DNA of 64,000 nucleotides from Flavobacterium gawalongense. Its GTDB lineage: Bacteria > Bacteroidota > Bacteroidia > Flavobacteriales > Flavobacteriaceae. Where the stretch lies: assembly GCF_007097265.1 (NCBI RefSeq), contig NZ_VJZP01000006.1:62001-126000 (forward strand), in the 5' to 3' direction. Under the pieces are notes generated by a model. The model saw only the letters and a list, made by a program, of their open reading frames with translations, did no database searches and had not been told where the DNA came from. Position numbers and translations under genes: made by a program. Shown here one piece after another: positions 54,901 through 63,984 of this stretch (its first letter is position 1; each line of letters begins with the position of its first letter).

Positions 54901-56355
54901 ATGAAAAAGATATATATATCAATGTTTGTGCTATCCGCATACTTTGTTTCAGGATGTTCAAGCGATTATTTAGATGTAGATCAAACCGAATCTATTTCTA
55001 CGAAAGATATAGCATTGTTCAACAATGATCAAGGAGCGGCTACTTTTGTAACGGCAATCTATAGTAAATTTTTAGATTGGAACATGACTTCATTTTCGTG
55101 GATTGGATTGTCAAGCATTGCTTCTGATGATGCTGATAAAGGATCTTCTCCCGGAGATACAGGTTCAGATAAAGATGTAATGGATGCATTGACTTACAAT
55201 GCTTCAAGTCCGTCAACCAGTGAGATTTTTGCGGCTAATTATGAGGGAATTAACAGATGCAATCAAGCATTAAACATTATCCCACAATTAGATCAGGCAA
55301 ATGCGTCTTTACGAGCCAGATTATTAGGCGAAGCTAAGTTTTTAAGAGCTTTCATGTATTTTACTTTGGTAAAAACCTATGGTGGTGTGCCAATTGTAGA
55401 CCATTTGCCAAATCCATCTTCTGATGAAGATAGAATCATGCAATTAACACGCAAAACAAGTGCTGAAGTATATGCTTTAATCGAAAGTGATTTGGCTGAT
55501 GCCATTGCGGCATTACCAAACAAATCAGAATATGCTGTTTCTGAAAAAGGAAGAGCTTCAAAAGGAGCCGCTTATGCACTGTTGGCAAAAGTAAATTTAT
55601 ATCAAAAAAACTGGCAGAAAGTCGTAGACAACTGTAATTTGATTACAGGATATGCTATAGTTTCAGATTATGCTTCTATGTTTAGATTGGCAGGGGAGAA
55701 TGATGCAGAATCAATTTTTGAAATTCAAGGAACTGGTTCAACTCCGGCCAAAGGAATCTCAGGATATTCAGCTACACAAGGTGCCCGTGGTGCCGGTGGA
55801 TGGGGATGGGGCTTCAATACACCATCTCAAAGTTTGGTAAATGCTTATGAAGCAGGTGATGCAAGAAAAAATGCAACAATCATTTTTGCAGGAACTACTT
55901 TATACGATGGTAGAGTAGTACCAACAACCGTAGAAAATCCTAGATACAATTATAAAGCGTATTCTTCTGCTTATACGGATGCATGGGAAACAGATGTGAA
56001 TATCAAATATTTGAGATATGCTGAAGTACTATTAATGAAAGCCGAAGCATTAAACGAATTGAATCAAACTTCTGCGGCTATTCCTTTGTTAAACCAAATC
56101 AGAACAAGAGCTGGATTAGGAAATACAACTGCAGTATCCCAGGCGGATGTTAGAATAGCAATCTGGAAAGAAAGAAGAGTTGAAATGGCTTTTGAGCACG
56201 ATAGATTCTTTGATTTAGTACGTACAGGTCAAGCCGTTGCCGCTTTTGCCATTGATGGAAAAACGTTTGTTGCAGGTAAACATGAATTGTTTCCATTGCC
56301 TCAATCATTCATTACGCAATCAAACGGATTGTCAGCACAAAATCCTGGTTATTAA
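54901..56355 (+). CDS. SusD/RagB-family lipoprotein, PUL 2
   Basis: 484 residues. Lipoprotein signal (lipobox in YFVSGCSSDY, Cys19), SusD N-terminal helices with INRCNQALNII, LGEAKFLRAFMYFTLVKTYG and GGVPIVDHLP, TPR-like EVYALIESDLADAIAALP, and the C-terminal WKERRVEMAFEHDRFFDLVR and ending QNPGY. It sits 4 bp after susC and is the surface lid of that transporter. Confidence 0.97.
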   Translation: MKKIYISMFVLSAYFVSGCSSDYLDVDQTESISTKDIALFNNDQGAATFVTAIYSKFLDWNMTSFSWIGLSSIASDDADKGSSPGDTGSDKDVMDALTYNASSPSTSEIFAANYEGINRCNQALNIIPQLDQANASLRARLLGEAKFLRAFMYFTLVKTYGGVPIVDHLPNPSSDEDRIMQLTRKTSAEVYALIESDLADAIAALPNKSEYAVSEKGRASKGAAYALLAKVNLYQKNWQKVVDNCNLITGYAIVSDYASMFRLAGENDAESIFEIQGTGSTPAKGISGYSATQGARGAGGWGWGFNTPSQSLVNAYEAGDARKNATIIFAGTTLYDGRVVPTTVENPRYNYKAYSSAYTDAWETDVNIKYLRYAEVLLMKAEALNELNQTSAAIPLLNQIRTRAGLGNTTAVSQADVRIAIWKERRVEMAFEHDRFFDLVRTGQAVAAFAIDGKTFVAGKHELFPLPQSFITQSNGLSAQNPGY

Positions 56356-56373
56356 TTTTAAAAAACAGTAAAA

Positions 56374-57276
56374 ATGAAAAAAAATAAATATATTTTCTTA
56401 TTTGCTTCTGTTCTGGCTTCACAATTTTTTGTGAGCTGTAATGAGGATAGTATAGATAAAGTAAACAGTCCAATTCCTTACGAGTCAATTGGAGGTTATG
56501 AAAACTCAGATGATATTGCTGCCAGTAATTTGATTGCTAAACTGAGTTTTGAGGACAATATCGCGGATTCAAAGAATGGAATTACAGGTGGAGTTGGAAC
56601 AAATGTTTCTTATGATAATGGTGTAAAAGGGAAAGCGTATAAAGGATCTTCAAGTTCTTTTATCGCTTATAGTACAGTAGCAAGTTCTTTGGTAGATATA
56701 AAGAGCATTACTGTTTCTATGTGGATCAATACGAATCCACATACGGGAGGAGCACAATCCTTATTTATGTTACCAAAAACAACAGATTTTTGGGGGAATA
56801 TTTTCTCATTGATTGAAGGTACTGGTCCGGCCACTACTATGTTAATGAAAAATCACCTTCAAAAAGATGTAACTCCAAGTATTGCCTGGTCAGGTCAGTT
56901 TATTGAACACAGCGGTACTAACGTATTAACTAATATGTTTGGGAAATGGAAGCATGTGGTATGGACGTATAGTGGGGCCAGTTCTACTTACAGTATGTAT
57001 ATTGATGGACAAAAGCTTGATTTGCCTGCTTCAATAGCAAAAAGATATGCTAGCGACCCTCTTGCTGGTGGAGTTGGATATGGCGAACTAGCTAATTCAA
57101 ATGTTTCAAAATTCATTATTGGGGGATATCAACAACATTTAGGTGCACCCTGGGGTGCTCCGGATGGTTGGATGTTGAATTATACAGGTCTAATGGATGA
57201 GTTTAGAATTTATAACGCTGCTCTTTCTGACAATGAAGTTGTTGCTTTATATAAATTAGAAAAAGATAACAGATAA
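56374..57276 (+). CDS. LamG-domain surface lipoprotein of PUL 2
   Basis: 300 residues. Lipoprotein signal (lipobox FFVSCNED, Cys22). The remainder is one LamG/concanavalin-like lectin domain (LIAKLSFEDNIADSKNG, ITVSMWINTN, FGKWKHVVWTYSGASST, MYIDGQKL, GLMDEFRIYNAALSDNEV). It lies where SusE/SusF-type glycan-binding lipoproteins lie in other PULs, 18 bp after susD, and probably binds the same glycan on the cell surface (inference). A terminator-like hairpin follows. Confidence 0.87.
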   Translation: MKKNKYIFLFASVLASQFFVSCNEDSIDKVNSPIPYESIGGYENSDDIAASNLIAKLSFEDNIADSKNGITGGVGTNVSYDNGVKGKAYKGSSSSFIAYSTVASSLVDIKSITVSMWINTNPHTGGAQSLFMLPKTTDFWGNIFSLIEGTGPATTMLMKNHLQKDVTPSIAWSGQFIEHSGTNVLTNMFGKWKHVVWTYSGASSTYSMYIDGQKLDLPASIAKRYASDPLAGGVGYGELANSNVSKFIIGGYQQHLGAPWGAPDGWMLNYTGLMDEFRIYNAALSDNEVVALYKLEKDNR

Positions 57277-57289
57277 AGGTCTATTGACG

Positions 57290-57325
57290 CACCTAGTTTG
57301 CATAAAACTAGGTGTGTATTTTTAG
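57290..57325 (+). terminator. Hairpin between the LamG lipoprotein and GH144 genes
   Basis: Stem CACCTAGTTT / AAACTAGGTG with a 5-nt loop, then TGTATTTTTAG. In the middle of an otherwise continuous operon it may act as an attenuator that raises susCD-lipoprotein mRNA over enzyme mRNA. Confidence 0.75.
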
Positions 57326-57349
57326 TTATTAATCCAATTATTTATAAAA

Positions 57350-58738
57350 ATGAAAAGTAGCCTATTCTTGTTAATTTTTTTGAGTATTTTGAACTCTTGT
57401 TCTTCATCATCCCCTGAAGGTAAGGGTGGCGGAGGTACTCCATTGCCAACAACTCTTACAACTCCTATTCCCGTTTTAACGGATACCGAAGCTTTGGATC
57501 AAGTTCAAAAAGATGCGATCAAATATTTTTGGGATTATGCTGAAACCAATTCAAAATTAGCCCGGGAAAGGTATCATACCGATGTTCCTAATTTTGAAGC
57601 TAATATCGTTACAACTGGAGGCTCGGGTTTTGGATTAATGTCAATTGTAGTTGGTGTAGAACGTGGATTTGTTAATAGAACTGAAGCTGTTTCAAGACTT
57701 GCTACTGCTTTAACTTTTCTCGAAAATGCAGATCGTTTTCACGGTGCATGGCCACATTGGATAAATGGGACAACAGGTAAAGTAATTCCATTTGGAACTA
57801 AAGATAATGGAGGGGATTTAGTAGAAACCTCTTTTTTATGTCAGGGTTTATTAACCGTGAGAGAATATTTCAAAAATGGAACTACTGCAGAACAAGCACT
57901 TGCAATCAAAGCAGATAATTTATGGAAAGGCGTAGAGTGGGACTGGTACACCAAAGGCGAAAATGCTTTATACTGGCATTGGTCTCCTACTTATGGTTGG
58001 GAAATGAATTTTAAACTGGAAGGATACAATGAATGTTTGATTACTTATGTAATGGGTGCTGCTTCTCCAACACATCCTATTCCGGCAGCAGCGTATCATC
58101 AAGCTTGGGCAAGAAGTGGAGCAATTGTAAATGGTGGTTCTCAATACGGCATTCCAGTACTATTCAATTATAATGGAGCTACAGGAAATGTAGGTCCTAT
58201 GTTTTGGGCGCATTATTCGTATTTAGGTTTAGATCCTACTAACTTGACGGATCAGTATGCAGATTATTGGGCATTGACTCAAAATCACGCTAAAATCATG
58301 AACAAATATTGTATTGCTAATCCAAAACAATGGAATGGTTATTCTGAAAAATGTTGGGGACTTACGGCAAGTTATACTAGAAATGCAGATGGCACAACTG
58401 GGTATACTGCTCATCAACCTTTGAATGATACAGGAGTAATTTCGCCAACGGCAGCTTTGTCCTCTTTCCCTTTTACACCTGCTGAAAGTATGAAATTCCT
58501 GCATTATTTATATGATGAGAAAAAGAGTTCTTTAGTTGGAATTGCGGGACCTTATGATGCTTTTTCTCCGCATTATAATTGGGTAACATCACGATATTTG
58601 GCAATCGATCAAGGTACAATTGCACCAATGGTTGAAAATTATCGTACCGGTTTATTATGGAAATTATTTATGAATTCAACTGAAGTAAAACAAGGTTTAG
58701 TAAAACTTGGTTTTCATTCCGGGAAATATAATTTTTAA
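57350..58738 (+). CDS. GH144 family lipoprotein (endo-beta-1,2-glucanase type)
   Basis: 462 residues. Lipoprotein signal (lipobox ILNSCSSS, Cys17) then a Gly/Thr/Pro linker. The domain is the glucoamylase-like alpha6/alpha6 barrel now classed GH144: LDQVQKDAIKYFWDYAETNSKLARER (split), TTGGSGFGLMSIVVGVERGF, HGAWPHWINGTTGKVIPF, DLVETSFLCQGLL, LYWHWSPTYGWEMNFKLEGYNECLITYV, PMFWAHYSYLGLDP and KCWGLTASY. The characterised GH144 enzyme from Chitinophaga is an endo-beta-1,2-glucanase releasing sophorooligosaccharides; the old label glucoamylase is misleading. Beside a GH3 beta-glucosidase, this supports a beta-1,2-glucan or similar substrate. Confidence 0.88.
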   Translation: MKSSLFLLIFLSILNSCSSSSPEGKGGGGTPLPTTLTTPIPVLTDTEALDQVQKDAIKYFWDYAETNSKLARERYHTDVPNFEANIVTTGGSGFGLMSIVVGVERGFVNRTEAVSRLATALTFLENADRFHGAWPHWINGTTGKVIPFGTKDNGGDLVETSFLCQGLLTVREYFKNGTTAEQALAIKADNLWKGVEWDWYTKGENALYWHWSPTYGWEMNFKLEGYNECLITYVMGAASPTHPIPAAAYHQAWARSGAIVNGGSQYGIPVLFNYNGATGNVGPMFWAHYSYLGLDPTNLTDQYADYWALTQNHAKIMNKYCIANPKQWNGYSEKCWGLTASYTRNADGTTGYTAHQPLNDTGVISPTAALSSFPFTPAESMKFLHYLYDEKKSSLVGIAGPYDAFSPHYNWVTSRYLAIDQGTIAPMVENYRTGLLWKLFMNSTEVKQGLVKLGFHSGKYNF

Positions 58739-58744
58739 GGAATT

Positions 58745-59451
58745 ATGAAGTATAAAATTATAATAATTGCCTTTTTATTTTCATGGAATTCCTTTTCACA
58801 ATCGGAGGTAAATGGGAAAATGAAAACCGAAATCGTGCAAAAACACGAATTAGGTTATGCATTACATATTCCAGCGAATACTAAAGAAAAAAAGCCATTG
58901 ATTATTTTTCTACATGGTTCTGGTGAAAAAGGATCGGATATTGAAAAAGTAAAAATTCATGGTCCTTTCAAATACTTAAAAAGCCACGAATTAGATGCTT
59001 ATATTCTGGCCCCGCAATGTCCTGAAAATGAATATTGGGATGAAGAAGTGTTGTATCGCCTGATTTTAAAAATCCAAAAAGAAAATATATTGATAGAGAC
59101 AGAATTTACCTAACGGGTCTAAGCATGGGAGGTTGGGGTGCTTGGAATCTTGCTTTTGCACATCCTGAAATAGTTGCGGCATTAGTTCCTATTGCAGGAT
59201 TTGTAGATAGAGTTCCGATGATAGAAGATTGTAAAATCAAGAACATTCCTACCCGAATTTTTCATGGTTTGTTAGATGATGTTGTCCATGTCGATTACGC
59301 GATTACCATTTATAAAAAATTAAAGGCCTGTGATGCTAACGTCCAGCTAACCATCTTTGATGATGCGGGCCACGATAGCTGGTCGAAAGTATATGACAAC
59401 CAAGAAATTTATGATTGGATGTTTCAACAAATTAAAACAGATAAAAAATGA
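58745..59451 (+). pseudogene. Secreted alpha/beta-hydrolase (esterase) interrupted by one frameshift
   Basis: The first part (58745-59113) has a signal peptide (to about SFSQ), LIIFLHGSGEKGSD and YILAPQCPENEYWD, then runs into LIETEFT and a stop. In the -1 frame the text continues without loss: YIDRDRIYLTGLSMGGWGAWNL with the nucleophile Ser, FHGLLDDVVHVD with the acid Asp and DAGHDSWSKVY with the His. One A missing in the AAAA run near 59086 explains it; restoring it gives EKYIDRDRIYLTG. Intact relatives are polyhydroxybutyrate-depolymerase/feruloyl-esterase-like hydrolases common in beta-glucan PULs. It could be a true mutation, a sequencing error in an A-run, or slippage that rescues the product. 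The stop overlaps the start of the GH3 gene. Confidence 0.87.
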
Positions 59452-61748
59452 AAATTAAACTAATTATACTACTCTTTGGCTTTTCACTTTTTGGCTACAG
59501 CCAAAAAAAGGCAGCTAAAAAGACGGTTAAAATTAAACCCAAAACCGAATTCGTAGCCGAATTAATGTCGAAAATGACTTTGGAGGAGAAAATAGGTCAA
59601 TTAAACTTGCCCACTTCGGGAGATATTACAACTGGAGCAGCCAATAGTTCTAATGTGGCTAAAAATATTGAAGAAGGTAAAGTTGGTGGTTTATTTAATA
59701 TCAAGTCCGTTCAAAAAATCAAAGAAGTACAAAAGATTGCAGTTGAAAAAAGCCGATTGAAAATCCCATTACTTTTTGGAATGGACGTTATTCATGGCTA
59801 TGAAACGACTTTTCCTATTCCGCTTGGATTATCTTGTACCTGGGATATGAAACTGATCGAAAGAAGTGCACAAATTGCAGCTCAGGAAGCCAGTGCTGAT
59901 GGAATCAACTGGACTTTTTCTCCTATGGTTGATATTTCTCGTGATCCGCGTTGGGGAAGAGTTTCTGAAGGTTCGGGTGAAGATCCGTTTTTGGGAAGCC
60001 AAATTGCAAAAGCAATGGTGCATGGATATCAACAAGATGATTTGTCAAAAAATAATACCATTTTATCCTGTGTAAAACACTTTGCTTTGTATGGTGCGCC
60101 CGAAGCAGGACGTGATTACAACACCGTTGATATGAGCAGAATAAAAATGTATAATGATTATTTTCCTCCATACAAAGCCGCTGTTGATGCCGGAGTTGGT
60201 TCGGTGATGGCATCTTTCAATGAAATTGATGGGATTCCTGCAACTGGAAACAAATGGTTGATGACCGATGTGTTGAGAAAGCAATGGGGCTTTAAAGGTT
60301 TTGTTGTTACTGATTTTACAGGAATTCCTGAAATGATGGAACACGGAATGGGTGATTTGCAAACGGTATCTGCTTTGGCTCTAAATGCTGGTGTTGAAAT
60401 GGATATGGTGGGCGAAGGTTTTCTTACTACTTTAAAGAAATCATTGGCTGAAAACAAAGTGAGTATGGAGCAAATTGATAATGCTGTTCGACTTATTTTA
60501 AATGCCAAATATGATTTGGGATTGTTTCAAGATCCGTACAAATATTGTGATGAAAAAAGAGCTAAAACTGAAATTTTCACTAGTAGTAATAGAGCTGAAG
60601 CCAGAAAAATTGCCACTCAATCTTTGGTTTTATTAAAAAACCAAAACCAATTGCTTCCTTTGAAAAAATCAGGTACTGTTGCCGTGATTGGGCCATTGGC
60701 TGATGCTAAAGAAAACATGGCGGGGACCTGGAGCGTGGCCACTAATATGCAAACATCGATTTCATTGATAGCGGGAATTAAAGAAGGGGTAGGAAATTCA
60801 ACTAAAGTGCTTTATGCCAAAGGAAGTAATCTGGATTATGATGCAGCTTTCGAAGAAAAAGCAACCATGTTTGGTAAAACCCTGCATCGCGATAGCAGAA
60901 CCAAGGAAGAATTACTTGCGGAAGCTTTGAAAACCGCCAATCAATCGGATGTAATTATTGCTGCTCTTGGTGAATCTGCTGAAATGAGTGGAGAAAGCAG
61001 TAGCAGAACCAATTTAGAAATTCCACAAGCTCAAAAAGATTTGTTACAGGAATTGCTTAAAACAGGAAAACCAGTGGTTTTGGTTTTATTTACTGGGCGT
61101 CCATTGGTTTTAAATCAAGAAAACGCAACTGTTCCTGCTATTCTTAATACTTGGTTTGCAGGAAGTGAAGCAGGGAGCGCTATTGCTGACGTTTTGTTTG
61201 GAAATGAAAATCCTTCGGGGAAGTTGACTGCTACTTTCCCTAGAAGTGTAGGGCAGGTGCCTATTTACTACAATCAAAAAAATACAGGAAGGCCACTTTT
61301 AAATAAAGAAGGAAAGTTCGAAAAATTCCGATCTAATTATATTGACCTGAGAAATGAACCTTTATTTCCTTTTGGCTTTGGATTGAGTTACACCACATTC
61401 GACTATTCGAACCTGAAAATTTCATCGGATAAAATGAATTTCAACGAAAAAGTAACCGTTACCGTTGATGTTACAAATACTGGAAATTTTGATGGGAAAG
61501 AAGTCGTTCAATTGTACATAAGAGATTTAGTAGGTTCTGTTACAAGGCCTATAAAAGAGTTGAAAGGATTTCAGAAAATCAATATAAAAAAGGGAGAAAA
61601 ACAAACGGTAACTTTTGAAATTTCCGTTGAAGAGTTGAAGTTTTATAATTCAGATTTACAATTTATTGCGGAACCTGGTGCCTTTCAAGTTTTTGTCGGC
61701 CCTGATTCCACTACAGAGAAGAAAGTTAGTTTGGAGTTGATTAAATAA
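59448..61748 (+). CDS. GH3 beta-glucosidase, exported
   Basis: 766 residues. Signal peptide (to about GYSQKK). Two GH3 domains and the C-terminal fibronectin-like domain: MTLEEKIGQLNLP, LLFGMDVIHGYETTFPIPLG, DPRWGRVSEGSGEDPFLGS, CVKHFALYGAPEAGRDYN, GFKGFVVTDFTGI with the nucleophile Asp289, then LLKNQNQLLPLKK, GESAEMSGESSSRT (acid/base region), NPSGKLTATFPRSVGQVPIYYN and the Fn3-like ending (VTNTGNFDGKEVVQLYI). This is the BglX-like group. It would release glucose from oligosaccharides made by the GH144. Its ATG overlaps the esterase stop, so translation is probably coupled. Confidence 0.96.
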   Translation: MKIKLIILLFGFSLFGYSQKKAAKKTVKIKPKTEFVAELMSKMTLEEKIGQLNLPTSGDITTGAANSSNVAKNIEEGKVGGLFNIKSVQKIKEVQKIAVEKSRLKIPLLFGMDVIHGYETTFPIPLGLSCTWDMKLIERSAQIAAQEASADGINWTFSPMVDISRDPRWGRVSEGSGEDPFLGSQIAKAMVHGYQQDDLSKNNTILSCVKHFALYGAPEAGRDYNTVDMSRIKMYNDYFPPYKAAVDAGVGSVMASFNEIDGIPATGNKWLMTDVLRKQWGFKGFVVTDFTGIPEMMEHGMGDLQTVSALALNAGVEMDMVGEGFLTTLKKSLAENKVSMEQIDNAVRLILNAKYDLGLFQDPYKYCDEKRAKTEIFTSSNRAEARKIATQSLVLLKNQNQLLPLKKSGTVAVIGPLADAKENMAGTWSVATNMQTSISLIAGIKEGVGNSTKVLYAKGSNLDYDAAFEEKATMFGKTLHRDSRTKEELLAEALKTANQSDVIIAALGESAEMSGESSSRTNLEIPQAQKDLLQELLKTGKPVVLVLFTGRPLVLNQENATVPAILNTWFAGSEAGSAIADVLFGNENPSGKLTATFPRSVGQVPIYYNQKNTGRPLLNKEGKFEKFRSNYIDLRNEPLFPFGFGLSYTTFDYSNLKISSDKMNFNEKVTVTVDVTNTGNFDGKEVVQLYIRDLVGSVTRPIKELKGFQKINIKKGEKQTVTFEISVEELKFYNSDLQFIAEPGAFQVFVGPDSTTEKKVSLELIK

Positions 61749-61772
61749 ATGTGGTTTGTTTATTTAGTGATG

Positions 61773-61803
61773 ACCCTTCGGTAGCAATACCGAAGGGTTT
61801 TTT
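61773..61803 (+). terminator. GH3 terminator
   Basis: Perfect 11-bp stem ACCCTTCGGTA / TACCGAAGGGT with loop GCAA and a run of six T, 25 bp beyond the stop codon. Confidence 0.95.
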
Positions 61804-62113
61804 GACCAAAAGAAATGAAATTGTTATGACTGGTGATTATTTGACGATTGCCACAAAAGCAAGAGGAAAGGAATCTTGGTTTCTTGGAGCAATTACAGAT
61901 GAAAATGCAAGAATAGCAGAAATGGCTTTAAATTTTCTTACCAAAGGGGAAAAGTATAAAACCATTGTTTATGAAAATACAAAAGATGCCGATTGGCAAA
62001 AAAATCCTATCGCTTACAAAATAAGAATGATAGTAGTAACAAACAAATCAAAAATCAATTTGAATATGGCACCAGCAGGAGGAACAGCGATAAGCTTCGA
62101 ACCAATTCAATAA
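61800..62113 (+). pseudogene. GH97 C-terminal remnant
   Basis: About 100 codons, beginning right after the GH3 terminator (the ATG at 61751 only reads through that terminator). It reads LTKRNEIVMTGDYLTIATKA, then ESWFLGAITDENARIAEMAL and finally APAGGTAISFEPIQ. It matches the last 110 residues of GH97 enzymes; the intact GH97 here (4646-6568) ends in the same pattern (GKYITTARKSGKDWFVGSIT ... ASGGVAIWI). The N-terminal sandwich and the catalytic barrel are gone, so it cannot be an enzyme. PUL 2 therefore once had a GH97 gene behind the GH3. Confidence 0.85.
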
Positions 62114-62165
62114 AAAACATATCCTGCAAGATTTTGAACACTTGCAGGATATGTTTTTTATTGAA
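62106..62165. terminator. Terminator with 25-bp perfect arms after the GH97 remnant
   Basis: Left arm 62106-62130, right arm 62141-62165, loop of 10 nt; core AACATATCCTGCAAG. T-runs on both strands fit a bidirectional terminator. The remnant's stop lies inside the left arm. Confidence 0.9.
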
Positions 62166-62223
62166 TTGTAATAGACTGCTCTCTTTTGGTGAAATTCGAA
62201 GTGATAAAAACCACAATATTAAA

Positions 62224-63984
62224 ATGAAAACCATCAAAAACACACTTTTCAGTTTACTCATTTGCTTTTTTTTAAATGCAAATGCGCAGCAAAAAACCTA
62301 TTGCAATCCCATCAATATTGATTATGGATATTGCCCAATTCCAAACTTCGTAACACAAGGAAAACATCGTGCTACTGCAGATCCTGTAATTGTAAATTTC
62401 AAAGGCAAATTTTTTCTGTTTTCGACTAATCAATGGGGATATTGGTGGAGTGATGATATGAGCAATTGGAATTTTGTACCGCGGAAATTTTTATTGCCGC
62501 AACACAAAGTATATGATGAATTATGTGCGCCAGCTGTTTTTGTAATGAAAGACGAAATGTATGTTATAGGATCTACGCACGAACCAACTTTCCCAATATG
62601 GAAGAGCAAAAATCCAACCAAGGACGAATGGGAAATAGCAACAGATTCATTGAAAGTAGGAGCCTGGGATCCAGGATTTTTATATGATGAAGAAAAAGAT
62701 AAATTATTTTTGTACTGGAATTCAAGCAATGAATTTCCTATTTTAGGGACTGAAATTAATACTAAAACATTGCAATCTGAAGGTTTTGTAAAACCCATGA
62801 TTTCATTGCATCCTAATGATCATGGTTGGGAACGATTTGGAGAATATAACGACAATACTTTTTTGCAACCTTTTATGGAAGGGGCATGGATGACAAAACA
62901 CAATGGGAAATATTATTTGCAATACGGAGCACCGGCAACCGAATTTAGTGGTTATGCCGATGGTGTTTTTGTAAGCAATGATCCCTTACTAGGTTTTGCT
63001 TATCAAGCCCATAATCCTTTTTCGTATAAACCGGGGGGATTTGCCCGTGGAGCGGGTCATGGTGCTACCTATCAAGATAATTTCAAAAATTACTGGCATG
63101 TTTCAACTATAGTTGTAGGGGTCAAAAATAGTTTTGAGCGTCGACTAGGGATTTGGCCTGCTGGTTTTGATAAAGATGATGTGATGTATTGCAATACGGC
63201 CTATGGCGATTATCCAACGCAATTACCAACCAAAAATGCCGATCATATCAAAGGTTTATTTACGGGTTGGATGGTATTAAATTATAATAAACCCGTACAA
63301 GTTTCTTCTACTTTGGGTGGATTTCAACCGAATCTGGCTGTTGATGAAGATATAAAAACCTATTGGAGTGCCAAAACTGCTAATGCCGGTGAATGGTTTC
63401 AATCCGATTTGGGTGACGTTTCGACCGTAAATGCTATCCAAATAAATTATGCCGATCAGGATGCAGAGTTTATGGGGAAAACAATTGGTAAGTTTCATCA
63501 ATATAAAATTTTAGCTTCGATTGACGGAAAAAAATGGACTGTTGCAGTTGATAAAAGTGTCAATAAGAAAGATGTTCCGCATGACTATATTGAATTAGAA
63601 ACACCAATAAAAGCTCGTTTTTTAAAATTAGAAAACATAAAAATGCCAACAGGTAAATTTGCTTTAAGCGGATTCAGGGTTTTTGGAAAAGGAGCTGGAG
63701 AAAAACCAAAAGCGGTAGAAAATTTTGTTGTGCTTCGTGCAGAAAAAAATAAATTTGGTGAGAGAAGAAGTTCTTGGATGAAATGGGAACAAAACGATAG
63801 AGCTGATGGATATGTAATTTACTTTGGAAAATCGCCGGATAAATTATACGGAAGTATTATGGTTTATAGTAAAAATGATTATTTCTTTACAGGAATGGAT
63901 CGAGAGGATACTTATTATTTCCAAATTGAAGCATTCAATAATAATGGTATCAGCACAAGAAGTGAGATTAAGAAAGTGGAATAA
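62224..63984 (+). CDS. GH43-like propeller with discoidin (CBM32-type) and FN3 domains
   Basis: 586 residues from ATG 62224, which starts a clear signal peptide (to about NANAQQK); a longer open frame upstream runs through the terminator and is not used. Residues about 25-350 form a five-bladed GH43-type propeller: TADPVIVNFKGKFFLFST, CAPAVFVMKDEMYVIGST, VGAWDPGFLYDEEKDKLFLY and FMEGAWMTKHNGKYYLQYG, where the Asp/Asp/Glu in ADPV, WDPG and MEGA take the triad positions. Residues about 360-490 are a discoidin/F5-8C carbohydrate-binding domain (LAVDEDIKTYWSAKTANAGEWF), and the end is FN3-like. Substrate unknown; may act on side chains of the PUL 2 glycan. The stop is 16 bp before the window end. 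Confidence 0.87.
   Translation: MKTIKNTLFSLLICFFLNANAQQKTYCNPINIDYGYCPIPNFVTQGKHRATADPVIVNFKGKFFLFSTNQWGYWWSDDMSNWNFVPRKFLLPQHKVYDELCAPAVFVMKDEMYVIGSTHEPTFPIWKSKNPTKDEWEIATDSLKVGAWDPGFLYDEEKDKLFLYWNSSNEFPILGTEINTKTLQSEGFVKPMISLHPNDHGWERFGEYNDNTFLQPFMEGAWMTKHNGKYYLQYGAPATEFSGYADGVFVSNDPLLGFAYQAHNPFSYKPGGFARGAGHGATYQDNFKNYWHVSTIVVGVKNSFERRLGIWPAGFDKDDVMYCNTAYGDYPTQLPTKNADHIKGLFTGWMVLNYNKPVQVSSTLGGFQPNLAVDEDIKTYWSAKTANAGEWFQSDLGDVSTVNAIQINYADQDAEFMGKTIGKFHQYKILASIDGKKWTVAVDKSVNKKDVPHDYIELETPIKARFLKLENIKMPTGKFALSGFRVFGKGAGEKPKAVENFVVLRAEKNKFGERRSSWMKWEQNDRADGYVIYFGKSPDKLYGSIMVYSKNDYFFTGMDREDTYYFQIEAFNNNGISTRSEIKKVE

Noticed and set aside
57350..58738. Glucoamylase acting on starch
   Set aside because: The sequence pattern fits the GH144 family, for which endo-beta-1,2-glucanase activity is the established one; there are no GH15 motifs.
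61751..61799. ATG at 61751 as start of a small intact gene
   Set aside because: The first 16 codons are the GH3 terminator; similarity to GH97 starts only after it.
61993..62223. Longer N-terminus for the GH43-like protein starting at 61993
   Set aside because: It would run through the GH97 remnant and a 25-bp terminator; the ATG at 62224 starts a clean signal peptide.
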